NCBI GenBank assembly: GCA_039931865.1
Contig: JBDTRB010000192.1
Location: 1-5,128 of the forward strand
Length of the DNA stretch: 5,128 bases
Source of the DNA: JALYUA01 sp039931865
Lineage (GTDB): Bacteria; Acidobacteriota; Thermoanaerobaculia; UBA5066; Gp7-AA6
Reading direction: 5' to 3'
This document shows, in pieces, positions 1 to 5,128 of this stretch (its first letter is position 1; each line of letters begins with the position of its first letter). The translations under genes and the position numbers were made by a program. The notes under the pieces are model-generated. The model was not told where the DNA came from. It worked only from the letters and a program-made list of their open reading frames with translations, and did no database searches.

Positions 1-52
1 CGGCAACCGGCCACCAGCTTCTCGCGTGAACAACGTCCTTAGCCGCAACAAC

Positions 53-70
53 TAGCGGCCTCTGCCGCTA
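53..70 (-). terminator. Hairpin overlapping the end of the PATAN gene
   Basis: Perfect 7-base arms TAGCGGC (53-59) and GCCGCTA (64-70) with a 4-base loop. It includes the TAG stop of the PATAN/J-like gene. A second GCCGC at 42-46 could pair alternatively with the 55-59 arm. There is no T-tract after it on the minus strand, so function as an intrinsic terminator is uncertain. Nothing else was recognised in bases 1-52. Confidence 0.35.
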
Positions 71-1378
71 CACCGACCTTCCGGGCTCCGGAGGAGGACC
101 GGGCGTGGCGTCGCTGATCTTGGCGTCATAGGCCGCCCGCGATTCGGGGTTGGAGAGAACGCCGAACGCGACGCGGAGCCACTTCGCGAGAACGGTGAGC
201 TGCCGCCAGCAATCGACGAGCTCCGGGTGCGCCTTGAGCGACGGGTCGAACAGCCGCGAGCGGCTCCGATACGCGGTTTCGATTTCCGCCGGGGTGGCTT
301 TGCGGGGGACCCCGAGGAGATCGTAGTGCGACAACCAGTCGAGCTGTCGGTGCGTCTCGAGCACCAGCTCACGCGGGGTCCGAAACCGCTGGCGAGGCGC
401 CCGGCTCGGTGGCTCCGGCTCTGAAAACTCTCCCGGCTTCGACAGAACTCCCATCTCAGACGCCTTCTGGAACGCGCCGTCCGCCCGGATGTCGTAGAGA
501 TAGGCGGCCGGCTTGCGCTCGGCCGCGCGGCGATCTTCCGCGCGGCGGTCCTCGGAGCGGCGATCCGCGCTTCGCCGCTCGGGTTCGCGCTGTTCGGCCG
601 CTTCTCGCTCTCTCCTGGCCCCCGAAGACTCCGCGGCGACCGCTTCCCGGGAATGCATCTCGATCACTCCGGCGAACAGTAGCGAGTACAGGATCTTCGC
701 GCTGGCACTTCCCGGGATCGAGCCCGACTGCAGAAGGTCCCGAAGGTTCGTGTTGCCGTCGATCTGGGAGATGAGCCCCACCGCATCTTTCAGGAGCCGG
801 AGTGAGCCTGTGGACATCGGATCGCGCGTCAGCGTGGGGACGTCGGAGAGATTTCCGAGAAGCTCCGTGAACTGCTCGCTCTCCGGAATTCGCCGGATTC
901 CCTCGATGATCATCTCCTGCGACAGAGACGTGGCGACGTCGAGCTCGACGGGGCCGGTATTCCTCTCGAAGTGGTACGTCCCCTCGGGCCAGGAGAGCGT
1001 CGAGAAAACGATCTGCTCCATCTGACGCCGTGCTTCGCTGTCGATGACCGCCCGGGTCACGAGGCCCTTCTCCACGAGGATCCGGTCGATCCGGTCGTGG
1101 CTCGCCTTCTGCGACTCGAGAGCGTCGGCCAGGTTCTCCTCGGAGATGTACCCCCATCGCACGAGCGTCGCGCCGATCCGATGGTCCTCGCGTGACGAAC
1201 GGGCGGCGTACAGCTCCCCCTTTTCGAAGACGAGCTGGCGGACCTGGTCGCCGCGGATGACCGAAAGGGTTCCGGAAAGCTGCTCCCGCTGGAGCTGCCT
1301 CATGACGACGAAGAGCGGCGTTTGAGACAGCCGCCCCGTAATCTCCGCGGCGGTCGTTCCCGGGCCGTTCGCGCTCAA
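68..1378 (-). CDS. PATAN (DUF4388) domain protein with C-terminal degenerate DnaJ-like domain
   Basis: Product of 436 residues from a TTG start. Residues about 12-165 match the PATAN/DUF4388 pattern: a start like ITGRLSQTPLFVVMRQL, then GTLSV, LVFEKGELYAA, IGATLVRWGYIS and FSTLSWPEGTYHFE. Residues about 190-242 look like a second helical or winged-helix segment of the same kind (DLLQSGSIP, ILYSLLFAGVIEM). Residues 250-335 form a charged, probably disordered linker with RR-x-x-D pentads. Residues 351-418 resemble a J domain (HYDLLGVPRKATPAEIETAY, then a helix ending VLSNPESRAAYD), but the HPD loop reads LFDPS, so Hsp70 stimulation is unlikely. PATAN proteins are generally linked to bacterial signalling and gliding or polarity systems; the exact role here is unknown. 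No signal peptide or membrane segment is visible, so it is probably cytoplasmic. The frame stays open further upstream to 1492, but that extension lies inside the racemase gene. The TTG at 1378-1376 follows a GAGAGG ribosome binding site by 6 bases and leaves a complete domain. It is last in the apparent operon. Confidence 0.9.
   Translation of the reverse strand: MSANGPGTTAAEITGRLSQTPLFVVMRQLQREQLSGTLSVIRGDQVRQLVFEKGELYAARSSREDHRIGATLVRWGYISEENLADALESQKASHDRIDRILVEKGLVTRAVIDSEARRQMEQIVFSTLSWPEGTYHFERNTGPVELDVATSLSQEMIIEGIRRIPESEQFTELLGNLSDVPTLTRDPMSTGSLRLLKDAVGLISQIDGNTNLRDLLQSGSIPGSASAKILYSLLFAGVIEMHSREAVAAESSGARREREAAEQREPERRSADRRSEDRRAEDRRAAERKPAAYLYDIRADGAFQKASEMGVLSKPGEFSEPEPPSRAPRQRFRTPRELVLETHRQLDWLSHYDLLGVPRKATPAEIETAYRSRSRLFDPSLKAHPELVDCWRQLTVLAKWLRVAFGVLSNPESRAAYDAKISDATPGPPPEPGRSV
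518..577 (-). repeat. 15-base tandem repeat encoding RR-x-x-D pentapeptides
   Basis: Four imperfect 15-base units in the linker of the PATAN protein encode RRSAD, RRSED, RRAED and RRAAE (residues 268-287), followed by RK. The alternating Arg-Arg and acidic residues predict a charged, flexible or single-alpha-helix linker between the PATAN and J-like domains. Such repeats can change copy number by slippage. Confidence 0.75.
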
Positions 1379-1384
1379 CGTCGT

Positions 1385-1390
1385 CCTCTC
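1385..1390 (-). promoter_or_regulatory. Ribosome binding site selecting a TTG start
   Basis: GAGAGG on the minus strand, 6 bases before the TTG at 1378-1376, overlaps the TGA stop of the racemase-family gene (1391-1389). No ATG or GTG in this frame lies between the racemase stop and residue 26 of the protein, which is already inside the PATAN domain. The ATG overlapping the racemase stop (1392-1390) is in another frame and meets a stop after five codons. The arrangement suggests translational coupling. Confidence 0.65.
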
Positions 1391-2114
1391 ATTCGCCCGC
1401 GGGCGCCGCTGCGGGGTCTTCCCGGAGCAGCGCGTCCACGATCGCCTCGACGTGGATCCGGGTGGTGTCGAGCACGGGAACGCCTGCGACACGGTCTTCC
1501 CGGAGGAGAAGCGGCAGCTCGGTCCCGCCGAGGATCAGCCCGTCGATGCCCGAGCTTTCGAAAAGCCGGCGGGCGATCGCGACGAAGCTCTCGCGGGTCT
1601 GCGCGAGAAACTGTCCGGGGACGAGCTCACCCATGTACTTCTCATGAATATAGGCCCGCTCGTCCGGCGGCGGAACGGATATCCGGATTCCCCGGCGCGA
1701 AAAGACGGCCGGGTAGAACGATCCCTCCATCGTGAAGCGGGTCCCGAAGAGTCCCACGTTCTTAAATCCATGAGACTTAGCCGACCGGCATGTCTCCTCG
1801 ACGATGCTGATCAACGGAAGGGAGCAACGCGACGCCAGATCGTCGAACACGACGTGCGGGGTGTTCGCGGCGAGAGCTCCAAAGCTCGCGCCGGCGGAAG
1901 CGAGCCTCTCGAGCTCCGGAAGGACGTACCCGGTCACGCGCGGGAAATCGCCGGCAGTCATTGCGTCGATGATCCGCTGGATGTCGATGCTGTTGATCAG
2001 GATTGACGGCGCGGCCCCGTCGGGACGCCGCTCGCGGTAGCGGGAGAGGATCAGCCGGTAGTAATCGATCGTGGACTCCGGCCCGATGCCGCCGATGATC
2101 CCCGCAGTCTTCAT
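1389..2114 (-). CDS. Aspartate/glutamate racemase family protein lacking both catalytic cysteines
   Basis: Product of 241 residues, near the usual length for the YgeA/aspartate racemase family (about 230). It shows the N-terminal GGIGPEST motif (residues 8-15) followed by IDYYR, the first active-site loop AANTPH (82-87), GTRFTMEGSFY (124-134), the second loop GGTELPLL (196-203) and DTTRIHVEAIV (216-226). These enzymes normally use two acid/base residues on opposite faces of the substrate: two cysteines in typical aspartate racemases, or Thr83/Cys197 in E. coli YgeA as I recall it. Here the equivalent positions are Ala83 and Gly197. The only cysteines, 97 and 109, are elsewhere. The fold is almost certainly that of the family, but cofactor-independent racemisation by the known mechanism looks impossible. 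It may be a different reaction, a binding protein or a pseudoenzyme. No signal peptide is visible, so it is probably cytoplasmic. The ATG follows AAGGGAG by 10 bases. The gene lies 19 bases after the frameshifted gene and 10 bases before the PATAN gene. Confidence 0.92.
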   Translation of the reverse strand: MKTAGIIGGIGPESTIDYYRLILSRYRERRPDGAAPSILINSIDIQRIIDAMTAGDFPRVTGYVLPELERLASAGASFGALAANTPHVVFDDLASRCSLPLISIVEETCRSAKSHGFKNVGLFGTRFTMEGSFYPAVFSRRGIRISVPPPDERAYIHEKYMGELVPGQFLAQTRESFVAIARRLFESSGIDGLILGGTELPLLLREDRVAGVPVLDTTRIHVEAIVDALLREDPAAAPAGE

Positions 2115-2124
2115 CGTTTTTCGG

Positions 2125-2131
2125 CTCCCTT
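2125..2131 (-). promoter_or_regulatory. Ribosome binding site of the racemase-family gene
   Basis: AAGGGAG on the minus strand, 10 bases before the ATG at 2114-2112. It lies in the 19-base gap after the stop of the upstream frameshifted gene (TGA at 2136-2134) and supports the chosen start. Confidence 0.55.
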
Positions 2132-2133
2132 GC

Positions 2134-2731
2134 TCAGCGCCGCCCCGGAACGCCCGGTCCGATCAGTCGCAACCCCTGTTCGTCGAAGAGAGACTCGTCC
2201 TGCCCGACCCGGACGAAGAGGACGCGGCGCGCGGGACTCGCCGGGTGCGCCTCGAATGACTGGATCCCGTCGGGCGCGTCGCCCCGGTCGCCGCAGGGAA
2301 GATCGCCGACTTCGTCGGGATGTTTCGAAAGATCGAGCTCCTTCTGATGGGCGTCGGGGACAACGTAAAACGCCGGACGCCCCTCGCAGCTCGGGCCCTC
2401 CGATGGGACGCCATCACGCAGCGCTTCGCGACGGACGCCGCGGTGCGCTCCGAAAAGAGCCCTTGACTCCCACCTCGGCGCCTCTGGCCTCTCGCCCGGA
2501 AGAAGGTCCAGCGCGTCTATGGACGAGGGCCGGCGGGCCTCCGCCTCCGTCCGAGTAGCGGATCGCAAGCGACCTTCCCTGGAAGACAAAGTCGATCTTC
2601 CGGAAGCCGAAGTCGCACCTTTGGACCGGGATCTCGAGCCCGACGGCGGGGTCCGAAAGCTTCTCCCAGGCGCATCCGGCGACGGGCGGCCGCGACGCGG
2701 CGGGCGCGAGAGTGGCGATCAGAAACGCCAC
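2134..2731 (-). pseudogene. Secreted or lipoprotein-like hypothetical protein, interrupted by a frameshift
   Basis: Two adjoining frames each look coding over only part of their length and together make one protein of about 198 residues. The first part (from a GTG at 2731) has a hydrophobic leader (AFLIATLAPAA), a possible lipobox VAGC at residues 17-20, then a polar stretch containing KLSDPAVGLEIPVQRCDFGF and SLAIRYSDGG; past that its frame turns into Arg/Ser-rich noise. The second part picks up one base later at IDALDLLPGE (2520 onward) and runs through FYVVPDAHQKELDL, DEVGDLPCGDRGDAPDGIQ and VLFVRVGQDESLFDEQGLRL to TGA at 2134. Dropping one of the two C bases at 2521-2522 (minus strand) joins them as V-IDALDLL; an extra base in the G/C-rich run up to 2548 would do equally well. 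I do not recognise the family. No clear ribosome binding site precedes the GTG, and the leader lacks a basic n-region, so the true start may overlap the peptidase end. Either a real pseudogene or a sequencing or assembly error. Confidence 0.7.
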
Positions 2732-2762
2732 CGCGAGAGTCGGCGCCGGCGCCCGGAACGTC

Positions 2763-4829
2763 TCACCAGATCCGCACCCGCGCGTCCGGATCGAGATACA
2801 GCTTGCGGCCGGGTTGCACGCGGAAGGCCCGGTACCACGCGTCGATGTTGCGCACGGTGTCCGCGCGATACTCGCCCGGAGCGTGTCCGTCCGTCATAAG
2901 CCGGCCGCGCAGCGCCTCCGGCCGCGCCTTCCCGCGCCAGGCCTGAGCGAATGCGAGGAAAAAGCGCTGATCGGCCGTCAATCCCTGGAGGACTTCCGAA
3001 GCACCGCTCCCGCGAGCCATCCGGTACGCGTCGTAGGCTGCGGCGATGCCCGCCACGTCGGCGATGTTCTCGGACATCGTGAGCCTGCCGTTGACGTGCA
3101 GCCCCGGAAGAGGCTCGTAGGCGTCGAACTCCGCGGCTAACCGGCCGGCCGCGGCCCGGAAGTGCGCCAGGTCTTCGGGCGTCCACCAGTTCACGAGCCG
3201 GCCCCGCGCGTCGAACTGGCTGCCCTGGTCGTCGAAACTGTGGCTGATCTCGTGGCCGATGACGGTGCCGATTGCGCCGTAATTCTGCGCCGCCTCGGCA
3301 GACGTGTCGAAGAACGGCGGATTCAGGATCGCGGCAGGAAAGTTCAGCGCGTTCTGAAGCGGAAGGTTGACCGCGTTCACGGTCTGCGGCGTCATCCACC
3401 ACTCGGACTTGACGACGTTCTGTCCGAGCTTCGCGATGCTCCGGCGGTACTCGAAGAGCTCCGCGCGCCGGGCGTTCCCGAGAGCGTCGCCCCTTGCAAT
3501 CGTGAGGGTCGAGTAGTCGCGCCAATGATCCGGATATCCGATCCCGACGTACAGAGTGTCGAGCTTGGTCTTCGCCTTCTCCCGCGTCGCCGGGGACATC
3601 CATGCCAGGTTGTCGATGCGCTTCCGAAACGCCGCCACGATGTTCACTACAATCGCCTGCGCCTGCGCCTTCGCCTCGGGCGGAAAGTAGCGCCCGACGT
3701 AGAGCCGGCCGACCGCCTGCCCGAGAGCGCCGCTTGTCGCATCGACGGCGCGCTTCCAGCGGGTGCGCTGCTGCGGGGCGCCGGTCAGGACGGTGCCGTA
3801 GAACCTGAACCGCTCGTTCGCGAACTCTTTCGGGAGAAGCGCGGAGTTGCGGTCGATCGCGTGAAACGTCAGATAGTCCTTCCAGACCTCGAGAGGCTCG
3901 CTCGCCGTCAGCGCCGCGATCCCGGAAATTCCCGAAGGCTGCCAGACCATGATCATCGGCTGGGCGGAGAGGCCGGCCGATTCGAAATAGGTCCGCCAGT
4001 CGAGCCCCGGCGCCCGGGTCGCGAACTCGCGCAGCGGCCACGGGTTGTTCGCCTTCAGCACGTCCTCCGACTCGGTGCGGCTCACGTGCGCGTCGGCGAT
4101 CCGGCGCTCGAGGTCGTAGACCCGGGCCGCCTTCGCTTCGGCGTCGTTGATGCGCGCGAGCTTCATCACGGCCACGACGTGCGCCCGGTAAGCGGCCTGC
4201 AGCTGGAGATCCGTCGGGCCGGTGTTCCGGTAGTTGTCGCGGTCGGGCATGCCGAGGCCGCCCTGCATCAGGTAGCCGACGTTTCGCTCCGGGTTCGCGA
4301 AATCGGGAGAGACCCAGATGCCGAACAGGCGAGCCGTATGGAAACGCGTGTTGTTCAGCGCGTCGACGTCCGCGCGCAGCCCCCGGCCGAGCACGCGCGC
4401 CAGCGACTTTCTGTCCGCGACCGCGGCAACCTCGTCGAGCTCGCCCTTCAGCGGAATCAGGCCCTTCGCCTGGATCGCCTTCTCGTCCATGTACGCGTCG
4501 TAATAGGCGCTGACCTTCAGAGTGTCGGGCGAACCGGGAGACTTCGACTCGCCCGCCTGCCGGATCAACTCGGCCGTCCGCTCGTTGACCTGTTCGGCGA
4601 GGATCGCGAACAGGCCGAAGCTCGACCGGTCGGCCGGAATCGGCGTCGCTTTCATCCAGCCGCCGTTCGCGTAGGCGTAGAAGTCGTCTCCCGGATCGAC
4701 CGAGCGGTCCATTCCGGCGACGTCCAGGCCTCTGGCCGCCGCGGCCGGTCCGGCAGCGCTCACCCGATCGACGGACGTCGGCAGCAGCAGGATGGCAGCG
4801 GCCGCGATTTTCACAAGTCTTCCTGACAT
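2763..4829 (-). CDS. Exported M13 family (neprilysin/PepO-type) zinc metallopeptidase
   Basis: Product of 688 residues, the usual length for bacterial M13 endopeptidases, which cleave short peptides outside the cytoplasm. A signal peptide is evident: RLVK, hydrophobic residues 8-20, and a likely cleavage after VSA (residue 25). The mature N-terminus has the family signature DPGDDFYAYANGGWM (45-59). The catalytic domain has the zinc motif HEISH (His526, Glu527, His530), the third ligand Glu587 and Asp591 in ENIAD, and the His649/Arg655 pair in HAPGEYR. All match neprilysin His583, Glu584, His587, Glu646, Asp650, His711 and Arg717 in order and with similar spacing. The substrate-binding NA pair is Asn485-Ala486, followed by FPAAILNPPFFD (497-508). 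The protein ends in the family-typical Trp, but the Cys usually found near the end is absent, and the whole chain has no cysteine. The ATG follows GAGGAG by only 3 bases. A GTG five codons on (4814-4812), 6 bases after AGGA, is an alternative start that still leaves a good signal peptide. First gene of the apparent operon. Confidence 0.97.
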   Translation of the reverse strand: MSGRLVKIAAAAILLLPTSVDRVSAAGPAAAARGLDVAGMDRSVDPGDDFYAYANGGWMKATPIPADRSSFGLFAILAEQVNERTAELIRQAGESKSPGSPDTLKVSAYYDAYMDEKAIQAKGLIPLKGELDEVAAVADRKSLARVLGRGLRADVDALNNTRFHTARLFGIWVSPDFANPERNVGYLMQGGLGMPDRDNYRNTGPTDLQLQAAYRAHVVAVMKLARINDAEAKAARVYDLERRIADAHVSRTESEDVLKANNPWPLREFATRAPGLDWRTYFESAGLSAQPMIMVWQPSGISGIAALTASEPLEVWKDYLTFHAIDRNSALLPKEFANERFRFYGTVLTGAPQQRTRWKRAVDATSGALGQAVGRLYVGRYFPPEAKAQAQAIVVNIVAAFRKRIDNLAWMSPATREKAKTKLDTLYVGIGYPDHWRDYSTLTIARGDALGNARRAELFEYRRSIAKLGQNVVKSEWWMTPQTVNAVNLPLQNALNFPAAILNPPFFDTSAEAAQNYGAIGTVIGHEISHSFDDQGSQFDARGRLVNWWTPEDLAHFRAAAGRLAAEFDAYEPLPGLHVNGRLTMSENIADVAGIAAAYDAYRMARGSGASEVLQGLTADQRFFLAFAQAWRGKARPEALRGRLMTDGHAPGEYRADTVRNIDAWYRAFRVQPGRKLYLDPDARVRIW

Positions 4830-4832
4830 GAG

Positions 4833-4838
4833 CTCCTC
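4833..4838 (-). promoter_or_regulatory. Ribosome binding site of the M13 peptidase gene
   Basis: GAGGAG on the minus strand, a strong match to the anti-Shine-Dalgarno sequence but only 3 bases before the ATG at 4829-4827. The short spacing leaves room for initiation at the GTG at 4814-4812, which has its own AGGA at 4824-4821. Confidence 0.55.
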
Positions 4839-4867
4839 GTGTTTTCCGCGGACACGACGCCCGCAGG

Positions 4868-4878
4868 GCTAGCCTAGC
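4868..4878. repeat. Short palindrome in the peptidase leader region
   Basis: GCTAG-C-CTAGC, two perfect 5-base arms around one central base, about 40 bases upstream of the peptidase start. It could be an operator half-site pair or chance. No convincing -35/-10 pair was found around it on the minus strand. Confidence 0.25.
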
Positions 4879-4881
4879 GGA

Positions 4882-4904
4882 TCGCCCGTGGCGCTCGCGG
4901 GCGA
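4882..4904 (-). terminator. Hairpin without T-tract between the upstream ORF and the peptidase
   Basis: Perfect 7-base arms TCGCCCG (4882-4888) and CGGGCGA (4898-4904) with a 9-base loop. On the minus strand it lies 19 bases after the stop at 4924 and 52 bases before the peptidase start. There is no run of T after it, so it is at best a weak or T-tract-less terminator, or an RNA structure in the peptidase leader. Confidence 0.3.
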
Positions 4905-4923
4905 GGCCATTTTCACGGAGAGT

Positions 4924-5127
4924 TCACCGCAGAATGCGCGCCCGCTGGTCGCTCGGCTGCACCCTGCACGCCGATCGTCTTCCCTGTACCCGGGCCAGGA
5001 TGAACGCGATCGCGAGGAACATCGGGAGGAAGTAGAAGAAGGCCGCGGAGCACCTCCGCCTGTTTCGGAACCAGGGCTCGAGAGGAAACAAAGACAAGAG
5101 AACCACGCCCTGGCCCGAATCCTCTAG
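4924..5127 (-). CDS. Possible membrane protein, C-terminal part or small ORF
   Basis: Open frame from the window edge to TGA at 4924, 67 residues visible. It may be the end of a longer gene or a 60-residue protein from a GTG at 5106, which has only a poor ribosome binding site (CAGGGC). It contains a basic cluster RNRRR followed by one strong hydrophobic segment (SAAFFYFLPMFLAIAFILA) and another basic tail, the pattern of a membrane helix with positive flanks. Codons through the helix almost all end in G or C, as in the neighbouring genes, which favours real coding; codons at both ends fit less well. No family recognised. The opposite strand is also open here (about 4888-5127) but gives a low-complexity charged protein with poor third-position G+C. 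Treat as tentative. Confidence 0.35.
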   Translation of the reverse strand, partial: LEDSGQGVVLLSLFPLEPWFRNRRRCSAAFFYFLPMFLAIAFILARVQGRRSACRVQPSDQRARILR

Positions 5128-5128
5128 C

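Noticed and set aside
456..1157. 233-residue minus-strand open frame inside the PATAN gene
   Set aside because: A shadow of the PATAN/J-like gene, rich in Arg/Gly/Pro with no domain pattern.
1379..1492. N-terminal extension of the PATAN protein by 38 residues
   Set aside because: It overlaps the end of the racemase-family gene, has Ser/Arg/Pro-rich noise composition, and a good ribosome binding site precedes the internal TTG.
1452..2006. 184-residue plus-strand open frame
   Set aside because: Antisense to the racemase-family gene, which has conserved family motifs; no motif recognised in this frame.
2130..2558. 142-residue plus-strand open frame
   Set aside because: Arg/Pro-rich composition, antisense to the frameshifted gene, whose two joined frames give much more protein-like sequence.
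2719..4041. 440-residue minus-strand open frame overlapping the peptidase
   Set aside because: An Arg/Gly/Ala-rich shadow frame within the M13 gene, which has clear catalytic motifs in its own frame.
3162..4826. 554-residue open frame on the plus strand
   Set aside because: It lies exactly antisense to the M13 peptidase. Its product is Arg/Val/Leu-rich low-complexity sequence without recognisable motifs, a usual by-product of high G+C coding on the other strand.
4830..4923. Sigma-70-type promoter for the peptidase gene
   Set aside because: A TAGGCT-like -10 can be found near 4871-4876, but no matching -35 at suitable spacing; not better than chance in this G+C-rich sequence.
4888..5127. 79-residue plus-strand open frame
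   Set aside because: Charged, Glu/Arg-rich product with many A- or T-ending codons, unlike the other genes, and opposite to a frame with a clear membrane helix.

Overview
This is a GC-rich window (about two-thirds G+C by eye, with strong G/C preference at third codon positions). All convincing genes lie on the minus strand, so transcription runs from the right end to the left. The combination of a PATAN (DUF4388) plus DnaJ-like protein and a large secreted M13 peptidase is typical of Acidobacteriota (Thermoanaerobaculia-like genomes) or Myxococcota/Deltaproteobacteria. That placement is inference, because no rRNA or tRNA is present.

Layout from right to left, in transcription order. (1) 5127-4924 is a possible fragment or small gene for a membrane protein, open to the window edge and only weakly supported. 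(2) 4923-4830 is a short gap holding a 7-bp-stem hairpin, a small palindrome and the ribosome binding site of the next gene. (3) 4829-2763 is a complete exported M13 (neprilysin/PepO-type) zinc metallopeptidase with all catalytic residues and no cysteine. (4) 2731-2134 is a small secreted or lipoprotein-like gene of unrecognised family, split by an apparent single-base frameshift near 2521-2548. (5) 2114-1389 is an aspartate/glutamate-racemase-family protein in which both catalytic cysteine positions are replaced (Ala83 and Gly197). (6) 1378-68 is a PATAN/DUF4388 protein with a charged RR-rich pentapeptide-repeat linker and a C-terminal J-like domain lacking the HPD motif; its likely start is a TTG just after the racemase stop. 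(7) 70-1 is a short tail with a perfect 7-bp hairpin overlapping the stop codon.

The four main genes are codirectional with gaps of about 31, 19 and 10 bases, so they probably form one transcript. No shared pathway is evident. The exported peptidase and the frameshifted envelope protein would act outside the cytoplasm; the racemase-like protein and the PATAN/J-like protein look cytoplasmic. No mobile element, CRISPR array, tRNA or rRNA was seen. The window looks mostly like ordinary chromosomal sequence. The points worth a second look are the cysteine-less racemase paralogue, the frameshifted gene and the HPD-less J domain.
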